From JANJWP01 sp964482035 (lineage in GTDB: Bacteria; Patescibacteriota; Gracilibacteria; BD1-5; UBA2023), in assembly GCA_964482035.1 (NCBI GenBank), contig CAYZVC010000002.1, positions 1 to 64,000 on the forward strand: a stretch of DNA of 64,000 bases. Reading direction: 5' to 3'. Numbering within the stretch: position 1 is the stretch's first letter; each line of letters begins with the position of its first letter. The position numbers and the translations under genes are program-made. Under the pieces are notes generated by a model. The model ran no database searches and was not told the DNA's origin. It worked only from the letters and a program-made list of their open reading frames with translations. Of the stretch, positions 1 through 8,194 are shown piece after piece.

Positions 1-47
1 ATGGTACTGCAGGTACACCTGTGGGAGAGTCGGTAAGCGCCGGGACT
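1..47 (+). rRNA. rrf: 5S rRNA, 3' end (partial)
   Basis: The first bases match the 3' third of 5S rRNA: an ATGGTA start, a short helix, then GTGGGAGAGT followed by GCGCCGGG, in the order of helix V and the closing strand. The rest lies before the window. It is followed by three tRNA genes, so this is the tail of an rRNA operon. The exact 3' end is uncertain by a few bases. Confidence 0.8.
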
Positions 48-108
48 TTGGAGAGGAAAAGACAAACATATGCCGCTAGGGAACTACCCGGGCAACTTGG
101 GTATTATC

Positions 109-185
109 GCCCGAGTAGCTCAGTTGGATAGAGCAGCAGCCTTCTAAGCTGAAGGTCACAGGTTCGATCCCTGTCTCGGGCACCA
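109..185 (+). tRNA. tRNA-Arg(TCT)
   Basis: A 77-nt cloverleaf with acceptor GCCCGAG/CTCGGGC, TTCGATC T loop and encoded CCA. The anticodon loop is CTTCTAA, giving anticodon TCT for AGA codons. It lies between 5S rRNA and two tRNA-Val genes. Confidence 0.95.
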
Positions 186-195
186 TGTCGAGTTT

Positions 196-272
196 GGGTT
201 ATTAGCTCAGTTGGTTAGAGCGCTTGCTCGACAAGCAAGAGGTCACTAGTTCGAATCTAGTATAACCCACCA
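196..272 (+). tRNA. tRNA-Val(GAC) with C33
   Basis: A cloverleaf with acceptor GGGTTAT/ATAACCC, D stem GCTC/GAGC, T loop TTCGAAT and encoded CCA. The anticodon stem CTTGC/GCAAG encloses TCGACAA, so positions 34-36 read GAC (Val). Position 33, almost always U in tRNA, is C here. A tRNA-Val(TAC) follows directly, which supports the valine assignment. Confidence 0.88.
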
Positions 273-288
273 TTACGAAATGCTCTTT

Positions 289-365
289 GGGTGATTAGCT
301 CAGTTGGTTAGAGCATCTGCCTTACAAGCAGAGGGTCATAGGTTCGAATCCTATATCACCCACCA
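289..365 (+). tRNA. tRNA-Val(TAC)
   Basis: A cloverleaf with acceptor GGGTGAT/ATCACCC and encoded CCA. The anticodon loop CTTACAA gives anticodon TAC. It is last in the 5S-Arg-Val-Val transcript and is followed by a terminator. Confidence 0.95.
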
Positions 366-380
366 TAAAGATTTCAAGTA

Positions 381-415
381 AACGACCGTTCCGTAAGGAG
401 CGGTCGTTTTTTTCA
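381..415 (+). terminator. terminator of the rRNA-tRNA operon
   Basis: A 10-bp stem CGACCGTTCC/GGAGCGGTCG (one T-G pair) with a GTAA loop is followed by seven T. Confidence 0.9.
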
Positions 416-424
416 CTTCCGATC

Positions 425-1258
425 ATGATCGAAATTACCGGAAAAGATCTTCCGAAGGATCATCCGTACTACCGAAGCAACTCGATAGCGTATCGCAAAT
501 ACCTCGAAATTTGCGGACTTCGAACCGTTCCTACCCAAAAGGGATTCGGATGGCTGAAGAACGTCGGAGGCCTTTTCGACATCGCGAAATTCGAGAGGCT
601 CGAAGAGGAACCGGATATTGGCAATCTCAAGGCGAACGGCTTCGGTTCCGGATTCGTTATCTGGATTCCCGCATGACGCGAGACCATTCCGAAAGGCTGG
701 AGGAAGATGTGGCTCCGTTCCCATTTCACGCAGACCGGCTTTACCGTCGTCGACTCCTCCGATTATCGAAAAAAATGGAACGAACGTTCCCGTCGCGCAA
801 CGAAGAAGTTCCTTGCTTCCGGAGCGGAAATCGTCGAGGTTTCCGATTTCGAATTCATGCAGGCGTTCCGTGACACTCCGGTTAAACACCTCTATAAGAA
901 GGACTACATCAAGTACTACCGCACGATGGCCGCCATCGCGCCGGGTGACGTGAAAAGCTACGTCGCGCGCCATGAAGACAAGATCGTCGCGGGCTTGGCG
1001 GTATTGAACTATGGCGGCAATTCCTCCGCCCATCTGGTCGCTTTCACGGGTCCTGACGCCAAAGCCATCCAAGCCGGCACCGGACTTATCGACCGCTGGT
1101 TTGCGGATTCCGTGGCGAACGGTATCAAATACGTGAATTTCGACCACCTTCGCGATTCCTCGATGACGCACGATCAGCAGGGATATACTGATTTTAAGAA
1201 GAATTTCATGGAGTATTCCCTCTCCTACCCCGATTCGTACTTCAAATTCGTTTGGTAA
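425..1258 (+). CDS. FemAB/GNAT-fold acyltransferase-like protein
   Basis: This is a 277-residue protein once the UGA at 674-676 is read as glycine; both halves are in one frame and together look like one fold. The C-terminal half (GLIDRWFADSVANGIKYVNF, then FDHLRDS and YTDFKKNF) resembles the second GNAT-like domain of FemAB/lipid II aminoacyltransferase-like enzymes, which add amino acids to peptidoglycan precursors. No membrane segment is visible. No Shine-Dalgarno precedes the ATG. The substrate is unknown; another GNAT-like acyltransferase is possible. Confidence 0.75.
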
Positions 1259-1263
1259 AAGAA

Positions 1264-1290
1264 AAGCCCCGATGCGCATCGGGGCTTTTT
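1264..1290. terminator. bidirectional terminator
   Basis: A perfect palindromic stem AAGCCCCGATGC/GCATCGGGGCTT is followed by T on the plus strand and by T on the minus strand. It serves the converging acyltransferase-like and vsr genes. Confidence 0.9.
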
Positions 1291-1299
1291 CATACGCGT

Positions 1300-1731
1300 T
1301 TATTCTTCATCCTCTCCTTTCCGTTCTTCCAGATTCTTTCGGATGGTCTCGAGACATCCTTCCGGATCTTTCTTCAGTTCGCTGGCGAAGAATCGGATGG
1401 GCCGTATTCCTTTCGCGAGCAATTCCCCGAACTGCCGTTCGTCGCGTGCCATATTGGTCAGAATCTTGTTCTGCCAGTATTCCGGGAGTTTCTCGAGACG
1501 TCCTTCTTTGAGTTTTCCGTGCCAGAAGTCCCCGTCGACGAAGACTGCTATTTTTTGTCGTGGAAAAAACACGTCTGGCGTGCCTGGAACGCCCCTCCGG
1601 TGCTTCCTATATCGGAATTCCGGCCAGAAGCGTTTTATGAGCGAAAAAAGCTGTTTTTCCGGCCCCGTGTTCTTGGATTTGATCCGACGCATGACGTCGG
1701 ACCGTTTTTCGGGCGTAAATATGTCGGTCAT
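1300..1731 (-). CDS. vsr: very short patch repair (Vsr) endonuclease
   Basis: A 143-residue protein of usual Vsr length. It begins with FTPEKRSDVMRRIKSKNT, the family N terminus, followed by GVPGTPDVFFPRQK and VFVDGDFWHG, which carry the catalytic Asp and His. Vsr nicks next to T:G mismatches arising from deamination of 5-methylcytosine. No cytosine methyltransferase lies nearby. The C-terminal part (IRPIRFFASEL) is less canonical than the usual VWECEL, but the core is intact. Confidence 0.9.
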   Translation of the reverse strand: MTDIFTPEKRSDVMRRIKSKNTGPEKQLFSLIKRFWPEFRYRKHRRGVPGTPDVFFPRQKIAVFVDGDFWHGKLKEGRLEKLPEYWQNKILTNMARDERQFGELLAKGIRPIRFFASELKKDPEGCLETIRKNLEERKGEDEE

Positions 1732-1798
1732 GGATGGGTATCGGTCTTTCGAAATGAAAACCCCTACGGGGAGTCGGAGGGGTCCTTAAGGAATTCGA

Positions 1799-1873
1799 TG
1801 GTGCTCCCGGCAGGAATCGAACCTACATCCTAGCCTTCGGAGGGCCATATTCTATCCGTTGAAATACGGGAGC
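1799..1873 (-). tRNA. tRNA-Arg(CCG)
   Basis: Minus-strand cloverleaf with acceptor GCTCCCG/CGGGAGC, T loop TTCGATT and encoded CCA. The anticodon loop CTCCGAA gives CCG for CGG codons. The D stem has a mismatch at its outer pair. It stands alone. Confidence 0.93.
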
Positions 1874-1982
1874 GCGTGGGGGATTCTGCGGAATACCCGT
1901 CGAAAATCAAGTCTTTTTCCCTTTGGTCGCAACTTCGGTTGCGATGTCCCGGTTTCCTGATATGATTCACGAAATTTTCACT

Positions 1983-2459
1983 ATGGCTGAATTCGACTCC
2001 CCTTCCGTACCCGAAACGGACATCTCCCTTTCGGTGGCGATGAAAACGGCCTTCCGGGTCGCGATCATTTTCCTTTCCTTCTACCTCCTCCAGCGTTTCG
2101 GAGATTTCTGAAGGACCGTTCCTCCTTCCATTGAGGCGGTCTTTCGGATTCTTGCCGTAGTACTCGTTTCCGGTTTGGTAGTCCGTTGAGAGAGAAAGCG
2201 CCATCCGAACCAGGATTTGGCATCGGAAGCCTTCATGTCGACCGCGTTCTTCTACGGAATCACGCTCGCATCGGTCTACGCAATTCAGATCGGCGTCATC
2301 GCCGCTGAGCTTTTCGGGGGCGGGGGTATGACTTTCAATGAGGAGATTCGTTTCGTTCTTGGGATACACGACTTCTCCACGAAGGGTATCGTGATGACGT
2401 TCATCCTTTCGCACCTGCCGTATCTCGCGTATTACGGAATCGTTCGGGCAGCCAAGTAG
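1983..2459 (+). CDS. small membrane protein, unknown function
   Basis: 158 residues when two in-frame UGA codons (2109-2111 and 2187-2189) are read as glycine; it ends in TAG. Four hydrophobic segments are visible: AFRVAIIFLSFYLL near residues 20-35, AVFRILAVVLVSGLVV, FFYGITLASVYAIQIGVIAA, and a last one before the C terminus. ATG at 1983 is chosen; in-frame ATG at 1965 or TTG at 1923 would lengthen it. No family recognised. Confidence 0.7.
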
Positions 2460-2512
2460 TGGCGGGCTCGCGGAGTGCCAGAGAACAGCCGTTACTTGTG
2501 AGCAATTCTAAA

Positions 2513-2538
2513 AAACAGCCCGCAACGGGCTGTTTTTT
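2513..2538. terminator. terminator between converging genes
   Basis: Stem AACAGCCCG/CGGGCTGTT with loop CAA, flanked by A and T runs, so it can act in both directions. Confidence 0.85.
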
Positions 2539-2551
2539 CGTAGGCGAACCC

Positions 2552-3724
2552 CTACTCGAGATAGAGGAGGAAACTCTTGAGGTAGTCTCCTTCCGGATGG
2601 TAGATCGAGATGGGGTGATCGGCGGCGAGACGGTGCTTCGAAAGGATGCGGACGTCGCGCTTCGCGTCGCGGGCGGCGAGGAAGAGCGTCTTTTTGAAGA
2701 GGTCTTCATCGACGAAGTACGAGCAGGAGCATGTGAGGAGGAAGCTTCCCGCCGGCATCTTGCGCATGGTGGTCGCGTTGATTTCCCGGTATCCGCGAAC
2801 GGCGTTTTCCACGTCGTTCTTTTTCTTGGCGAAAGCCGGAGGGTCCAGAACGACCACGTCGTAGTCGAGCGGCCGGTTGCGGAGGAAGTCAAAGGCGTCT
2901 TCCGCGAAGAAGCCGTTCTTCGTGATTTCGAACCCGTTGATTTCGACGTTCCGCTTGGCAAGTTCGACAGCCTGCGCGGATATGTCGAGCGTGTCTACTT
3001 TGCTCGCGCCGCCAAAGAGGGCGCCGAGCGTGAATCCGCCAGAGTAGGCGAAGGCGTTCAATACGCGCTTACCCTTCGACATTTTACGAACAAGGTCGCG
3101 CTCTTCCCGTTGGTCGAGGAAGAATCCGGTCTTCTGCCCGTCGAAGCGCACGACGAACTTCATGCCGTTTTCGAGCACTTCGGTTTCTTCTTGGGCTTCG
3201 CCGTAGAGCATGCCTTCGAAGGGTTTCAGTCCTTCCTCCTTACGGGACGGGATGTTGGACTTTTCGATGATCGCGCGCGGTGCGAAGGCTTTCACGAGGG
3301 AATCCACCAATACCTGTTTGCGCAGTTCGGCCCCGAGGGTGGAAATTTGGACGACGAGAACGTCCGCGTACCGGTCGACCACGACGCCCGGCAATCCGTC
3401 GGCTTCCGAGTGGATGAGTCGGTAGGCGTTCGTGAGCGCGGGATCGAAGAGCGAGTCGCGGAGTTTTTTCGCGGACGCTACCCGCTCGCGGATGGTATCC
3501 TCGAACGAGGTTTCGGTAAACGCGTGGACGCGGACGGAAATGGAGGTTTTGGAATGGTAGGTTCCACGGGCGAGAAAGACGCCCTTTTCGTCGGACACGC
3601 GGACTTCGTCGCCGTCTTGGGCTCCGTTCGCGCTGGCGATGGCGCCGGAAAACACCCAGCGGTGTTTGTTCTTCAGCGAGGTTTCTTTGGTCGGCTTGAG
3701 GCGGACGGTAATCATGTTGGACAC
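2552..3724 (-). CDS. rlmI: 23S rRNA m5C methyltransferase, RlmI-like
   Basis: A 390-residue class I SAM methyltransferase. An N-terminal PUA-like domain (MITVRLKPTKETSLKNKHRW) is followed by a central linker and the catalytic domain with VLNAFAYSGGFTLGALFGGA (SAM site), VVLDPPAFAKKK and the TCSCS cysteine motif near the C terminus. This order matches RlmI/YccW, which methylates C1962 of 23S rRNA. ATG at 3715 is an equally plausible start. mnmA lies just upstream on the same strand (36-bp gap), so the two RNA-modification genes may be co-transcribed. Confidence 0.88.
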   Translation of the reverse strand: MSNMITVRLKPTKETSLKNKHRWVFSGAIASANGAQDGDEVRVSDEKGVFLARGTYHSKTSISVRVHAFTETSFEDTIRERVASAKKLRDSLFDPALTNAYRLIHSEADGLPGVVVDRYADVLVVQISTLGAELRKQVLVDSLVKAFAPRAIIEKSNIPSRKEEGLKPFEGMLYGEAQEETEVLENGMKFVVRFDGQKTGFFLDQREERDLVRKMSKGKRVLNAFAYSGGFTLGALFGGASKVDTLDISAQAVELAKRNVEINGFEITKNGFFAEDAFDFLRNRPLDYDVVVLDPPAFAKKKNDVENAVRGYREINATTMRKMPAGSFLLTCSCSYFVDEDLFKKTLFLAARDAKRDVRILSKHRLAADHPISIYHPEGDYLKSFLLYLE

Positions 3725-3760
3725 GTTTGACAGGGGTGATTGGGTTTGGTTGGATGCGGA

Positions 3761-4819
3761 TTATGCCACGATGACGGCGGATCCCACGAGTTCGTCGCCC
3801 TCGTAGGCGACGAAGAACTGTCCGGGGGCGACCGCTCGTTGCGGAGTTTCGAACACGGCTTCGAGGAGTCCGTTTTCCGACATGCGGACTTCGACTTCCT
3901 GGTCGGCTTGCCGGTACCGGATTTTCGCCTGGCCCCTCCAGGGGAACGAACGGTCATGCCGGAGCCATTTCCAATCGGTGAGCGAAAGGCGGTTGGAGAA
4001 GAGTTCGTGTTCTTCTTTATTGCCCACGATTATCCGGTTGTTCGCCACGTCCTTCGCCACCACGTAGAGGGCGTCTCATCCTCAGACGCGGATGTCGCGA
4101 CGCTGGCCGATGGTGTAGAACCACGCTCCGGGATGTTCGCCAACCTTCTTTCCCGACGTGTCTACGATGTCTCACGTCTTTTCCGGAAGGCGCTCACGGA
4201 GGAACTCGCGCATGGGGATTTTCCCGATGAAGCAGAGGCCCTGACTGTCTTTGCGTTCGGCGTTGGGGAGTCCGGCTTTACGGGCGATTTGGCGAACTTC
4301 CGATTTGGGAATGCCGCCCACCGGGAAATACGCCTTTTCGATCTGCGACCGGTCGAGCCGGGAGAGGAAGTACGTCTGGTCCTTTTCGGGGTCGACGCCC
4401 TTGAGGAGCCGGGGGAATCCTTCGGACCGGTCGATTCTCGCGTAGTGGCCGGTGGCGATGCCGTCGAACCCGTACGACAGCGCCTCTTCGAGGAAGAGGT
4501 CGAATTTGACCAGGTTGTTGCAGAGGACGTCGGGGTTGGGCGTCACGCCGTTTTCGTAGCCTTCGTAGATGCGGCGGATGATACGATCCTCGTATTCGGC
4601 GACGAAGTCGAAAGTATGGAGGGGGATGTCCAAGTATTTCGCGACGCGCTCGGCTTCGGCGAGGTCGATTTTGGTAGTGCAGTTGTCATCGTCGCTTTGG
4701 AAGTTTACCATGAAGCCCGCGTGCACGTCGTACCCCGCCTCCTTGAGCAGGTGCGCCGAAACGGCGCTGTCTACGCCGCCGGAGAGTCATACGAGGATCT
4801 TCTTGCCGTTTTCTGACAT
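3761..4819 (-). CDS. mnmA: tRNA-specific 2-thiouridylase MnmA
   Basis: 352 residues when four in-frame UGA codons are read as glycine. The first (4787-4789) restores the PP-loop LVGLSGGVDSA. Two more, near 4076-4084, restore IGQRRDIRVGGGDALYVV, a hallmark region of MnmA. The fourth (4172-4174) sits just before a GDIVDTSGKKVGEHPGAWFY stretch. Active-site segments NPDVLCNN and GLCFIGK (the two thiolation cysteines) are present. MnmA thiolates U34 of Lys, Glu and Gln tRNAs. The gene is among the clearest proofs of the UGA-Gly code here. Confidence 0.95.
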
Positions 4820-4849
4820 GGGTTCGTTTCTGATGCGGGATAGGAAAAG

Positions 4850-4870
4850 CCCGCGTGAGCGGGCCTATCC
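4850..4870 (-). terminator. terminator of the HD-domain gene
   Basis: On the minus strand GCCCGC-TCAC-GCGGGC is followed by TTTTCC. It separates the HD-domain gene from mnmA. Confidence 0.7.
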
Positions 4871-4891
4871 TATCCATTCTTGCCTTTCTGT

Positions 4892-5815
4892 CTAACGCGA
4901 GCGGGAGCGGAGCTTCGCGGCGATTTTCGCCGCTTCGTCGAAATCGTGGACCGAATGTTCCGGTGAGGGGACGATTTTTGCGCGGGAAAGGTAGCGTTGC
5001 CAAGTCCTCTTGGCTTCTTCGAACGCGGCTTGGTTTTCGGGAACGGAGTCTTCGAATCCCGAATCCCCCACCCATGCGAACATTCCGGTGATCGTTTCCG
5101 TCCGGTCTTCCAAGAACGCCACGGCGCTCGGGATTCCCGCTTCGGCGGCCCGAACGAGAACGTCGATCTGGTTCTTGAAGACGTTGTGCACGGCCCATTC
5201 CGGGTGGGCGATGGTTCATTCCCCCTCGCCGTACGCGGCGATCGCCCCGTTCACGTACGAATACTTCTCGTAGAGCTTGAAGACGCCGTGGAGACGGTGC
5301 GATTTGTCGTGGTCGATCGCGTACGACGCCATGATGCTGCGTTCGAGGCGGCGTTTTCTTCTCGGGTCGATTTCTTCCAGGGACTTTCGGACGAATTTCC
5401 GGGTGGATTCGATTTCGTCGCGCACCGTGTGGGTCACGGCATGTTTGTCGTCGTACACGGTATCGCCGTGCTCGATTTCGGCCACGTCGTGCACGAGCGC
5501 GGCGATGCGGAGGCGGAAGAAGTCTGTCATGGAAACCGGTTTGGCCTTCGCGAAACCGGTGCGTACCAGCGCTTCGGATCCGATATCGAGTTCGCCGTAT
5601 TCGCGAACGAGCCGTTCCTGGGCGAGCTGGTGGTCGAAGACGTTTCCGTCCCCGGGGACTTCGCCGAACAGCCGTCCGTCGGTATCCCGCTCCATGTCCG
5701 CGGCCGACATTCCGTTCGGTACGACGTATTTTTCCCAGCGGTGGGCGGGAATCCCCGCTTCCAAGCTGCCTTCTTTGAAGACGCTGAGCGGGGAATCACG
5801 GAGAACTTGAAGCAT
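4892..5815 (-). CDS. HD-domain phosphohydrolase-like protein
   Basis: 307 residues across one UGA (5216-5218) read as glycine; the two halves share a frame. Metal-binding HD motif IAALVHDVAEIEHGDTVYDD lies near residues 87-106, with later histidines in KHAVTHTVRDEIE. HD-domain enzymes hydrolyse phosphate esters of nucleotides and related compounds; the substrate cannot be read. The C-terminal part is charged and ends with alternating Arg and Ser. No Shine-Dalgarno is visible. It lies downstream of the P-loop NTPase and ABC genes on the same strand. Confidence 0.8.
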
Positions 5816-5864
5816 TTGGGAATGAAAAAAGAATACCCGAATTGGATATTCTTTAATGATTTAT

Positions 5865-6389
5865 CTACCGAAGTCAATTCCCAAGCGATTCCAGGCATGC
5901 GGCCAATCGGGCTTCGGAGTCGCCGGTTATGCGGACGAACGGGGTTCAGGTTTCGGTCAGGATTCTGGAGAGTTCGTTTTCGATGGCGAGCCGGTAGTCT
6001 TCGTCCTGACTCCGGATGGCGTCGCCTTCGAGGGGGAATTCGATCGGAAGGAAGAATATCCGGTCGTACGGTCTCGATTCCCCGTGGGATTTCGCGATGG
6101 AGAGGAGTTCGCCGTACGACGGCGTGTCGAACGAATAGGCGACGGCGTCGAATACCGAACGGTCCGAAAGGAACGACTCGACGGAGAGTTCGCGACGGAT
6201 TTGCTCGCGGAGGATTCCCATTTGGAACTCCCCGCGCTCTTCCCCGGTCATGTGGTGTGGGAGCTTGTCGCTCTCGGCGATCATTTCCCGGGCGACTTCC
6301 GAAAGCGCCGCCATTTCCAAACGCTCCGCCAAACGGCGGAGCAGGGTGGTTTTTCCAGTGGAATGGCTTCCGACTATGGCGATGCGCAT
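5865..6389 (-). CDS. AAA_28/NadR-like P-loop NTPase
   Basis: 174 residues with two UGA-glycines (5946-5948, 5874-5876). The N-terminal Walker A IAIVGSHSTGKTTLLRRL is followed by EVAREMI and a FLSDRSVFDAVAYS segment. This pattern is shared with small kinases of the NadR (nicotinamide riboside kinase) and AAA_28 type. The start lies two bases from the end of the ABC ATPase gene, so the two are co-transcribed. The exact substrate is not known. Confidence 0.75.
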
Positions 6390-6390
6390 G

Positions 6391-7284
6391 TTAACGGATT
6401 TCGTGATCGTCCATGTCGTGCGAAATCTTCTCGATGAAGTAGTCTTCGAGTTTGGTTCCGCCGAGGTTCTTCACGTATTCGTCCGCGACGATCTGGCCCT
6501 TGTGGATGATCGCGAAGTGGTCGCAGATGGATTCGACGTCGGAGAGGATGTGCGTATTGAAGAACACCGTCGCTCCGCGGGCCTTGAGTTCGAGGATGAG
6601 GTCTTTGACCATTTTGCGTCCGAGCGGATCGAGTCCGCTCATCGGTTCGTCGAGGAAGACCATGTCGGGATGGTTGACCATCGCTTGGGCGAGCCCGACG
6701 CGCTGGAGCATGCCCTTGGAGTACTTCGAAAGCAGGCGGTCGGCCGCTTTGTCGAGCCCGACTTTGACGAGAAGCACGTCGATGCGCGCTTCGAGTTCGG
6801 CCTTGGGGACGCTGAAGAACTTCCCGCTGAAACGGAGGAATTCGCGCCCGGTGAGGTACTTGTAGAGGTAGGTGTTCTCCGGCATGAACCCGATGCGCTC
6901 CTTGGTGGAGTCGGGAAGGCCTTCGTTCCCGAGCACGCGGACGACACCGTCTTCCGGAGTGATGAGCGAGAGCACCGTCTTCATGGTAGTGGTCTTGCCC
7001 GCACCGTTCGGTCCGAGGAACCCAAAAACCTCGCCCTGCTTCACTTTGAGCGAGACGCCGCGGAGTACTTCCTTGCCGTCGAGGTATTTGACGACGCCGT
7101 CGAGTTCGAGCGCGTAGGTTTCCGCGCCCTCCGTGATGGTCGGCAATTTCTCGGCAACGGCCGTTTTTTCGGTCTTGGCCGGTTTCTTTACGGGTTCTTT
7201 CTTTGCGGCCGGCTTTTTCGCCGGGGTCTTTTTCTTCGTTGCCGGTGCGTCGGCTTTTTCGGTGGCGGGAGTGGTTTTCGGCAT
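6391..7284 (-). CDS. ABC transporter ATP-binding protein with basic N-terminal tail
   Basis: 297 residues from the ATG at 7284 (an upstream ATG at 7338 would add 18). Walker A GPNGAGKTTT, signature YSKGMLQRVGLAQA, Walker B MVFLDEPMSGLDP and the H-loop THILSDVE are intact. It resembles ATPases of ABC-2 type exporters. The first ~60 residues are Lys/Ala/Pro-rich, like the C-terminal tail of uS5 in this window, and may bind nucleic acid or simply act as a linker. No permease gene is adjacent, so its partner is unknown. Confidence 0.88.
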   Translation of the reverse strand: MPKTTPATEKADAPATKKKTPAKKPAAKKEPVKKPAKTEKTAVAEKLPTITEGAETYALELDGVVKYLDGKEVLRGVSLKVKQGEVFGFLGPNGAGKTTTMKTVLSLITPEDGVVRVLGNEGLPDSTKERIGFMPENTYLYKYLTGREFLRFSGKFFSVPKAELEARIDVLLVKVGLDKAADRLLSKYSKGMLQRVGLAQAMVNHPDMVFLDEPMSGLDPLGRKMVKDLILELKARGATVFFNTHILSDVESICDHFAIIHKGQIVADEYVKNLGGTKLEDYFIEKISHDMDDHEIR

Positions 7285-7364
7285 GGTTCGATAGGTTTTT
7301 TCTTGGGCGCATTCTACGCGATTGGGCTCATTTCGCAAGACGCCCGCGGGTTTTTAAAAAGCCC

Positions 7365-7392
7365 TTGATTTCAAAACGAGAATGATTATCAT
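7365..7392 (+). promoter_or_regulatory. ahpC promoter
   Basis: TTGATT (7365-7370), a 16-bp spacer and TATCAT (7387-7392), 53 bp before the ahpC start codon. Confidence 0.6.
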
Positions 7393-7396
7393 TGCC
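7378..7396. promoter_or_regulatory. Fur/PerR-like operator overlapping the ahpC -10
   Basis: GAGAATGATTATCATTGCC has an inverted repeat AATGAT/ATCATT and resembles the Fur box. It covers the -10 element, the right place for a repressor responding to iron or peroxide. No regulator gene is in the window. Confidence 0.55.
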
Positions 7397-7444
7397 AGTC
7401 GTCCTCAACGGGGCGCGAAAACCAGTACCATTTTTCTTTTCAAC

Positions 7445-8065
7445 ATGTCCGAACACGAATGCTGCGGAGGCTGCTCCGATTCCGTAAAAATCGACCTCCC
7501 GGCTCCGAATTTCGACCTCCCGGCCTACGATCCGGCGAAGGACGACACCACCCAGGTTTCCCTCTCTTCCGTCGAAGGGAAGTGGACCGTCCTCTTCTAC
7601 TATCCGGCCGACTTCACCTTCGTCTGCCCGACCGAACTTAAGGATCTCGCCGATTCCAAGGCTACCTTCGACGAACTCGGAGTCGAAGTCCTCGCGGTTT
7701 CCACCGACACCGTATTCACCCACCGCGCATGGACCCAGCACGAAGGTCTCATGAAGAACTTCAAGTTCAAGATGCTTGCCGACCACACCGGCGAAGTCGC
7801 CTACGCCTACGGTATCCTCGACACCGACACGGGCATCGCGGGGCGCGGAACCTTCATCATCGACCCGCAGGGCATCGTCCGCGGAATCGAAATCACTTCC
7901 GGACCGCTCGGCCGCAACAGCGCCGAACTCCTCCGTAAGCTCGAAGCGCTCCAGTACATGGCCGAAAACCCGGGCACCGCTTGTCCGGCACGTTGGACCC
8001 CGGGAGCCAAGACCCTCACTCCGTCCATCAAGATTGCCGGAGAAGTCGAAGCCCAACTCAACTAA
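7445..8065 (+). CDS. ahpC: typical 2-Cys peroxiredoxin (AhpC family)
   Basis: 206 residues from the ATG at 7445. The peroxidatic cysteine is in FYYPADFTFVCPTEL and the resolving cysteine in GTACPARWTPG. It reduces hydrogen peroxide and organic peroxides in the cytosol. A longer reading from 7382 would translate the promoter and operator, so it is rejected. Unusual: an extra cysteine cluster at the N terminus (ECCGGC), not typical of AhpC, could bind metal or form disulfides. No AhpF is next to it. Confidence 0.93.
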   Translation: MSEHECCGGCSDSVKIDLPAPNFDLPAYDPAKDDTTQVSLSSVEGKWTVLFYYPADFTFVCPTELKDLADSKATFDELGVEVLAVSTDTVFTHRAWTQHEGLMKNFKFKMLADHTGEVAYAYGILDTDTGIAGRGTFIIDPQGIVRGIEITSGPLGRNSAELLRKLEALQYMAENPGTACPARWTPGAKTLTPSIKIAGEVEAQLN

Positions 8066-8080
8066 TTCCCGTACGTTCGA

Positions 8081-8111
8081 AACGCGCCCCTCCACGGGCG
8101 CGTTTTTTTTT
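8081..8111 (+). terminator. ahpC terminator
   Basis: Stem AACGCGCCC/GGGCGCGTT followed by a run of T. Confidence 0.9.
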
Positions 8112-8194
8112 CGAAAGCTTCGGAATTTAACGTTCGGGGTTGCCGAGCGGGAGGATTTCCTATAGGATGGCCGCATCAGATTACGACCACGCAC

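Noticed and set aside
196..272. Reading the anticodon of this tRNA as CGA (Ser) or TCG (Arg).
   Set aside because: A class I cloverleaf and the perfectly paired anticodon stem place GAC at positions 34-36; tRNA-Ser would need a long variable arm.
425..1258. Many genes look split or frameshifted by UGA, as in pseudogenes.
   Set aside because: The pieces share one frame, no TAA or TAG intervenes, and UGA falls on conserved glycines.
1752..1790. CCCC/GGGG-rich hairpin near 1760 as a terminator.
   Set aside because: Weak pairing, no T run, and it lies in front of vsr.
7382..8065. A longer start for ahpC at 7382.
   Set aside because: It would translate the promoter and operator; the ATG at 7445 begins the protein at the usual length.
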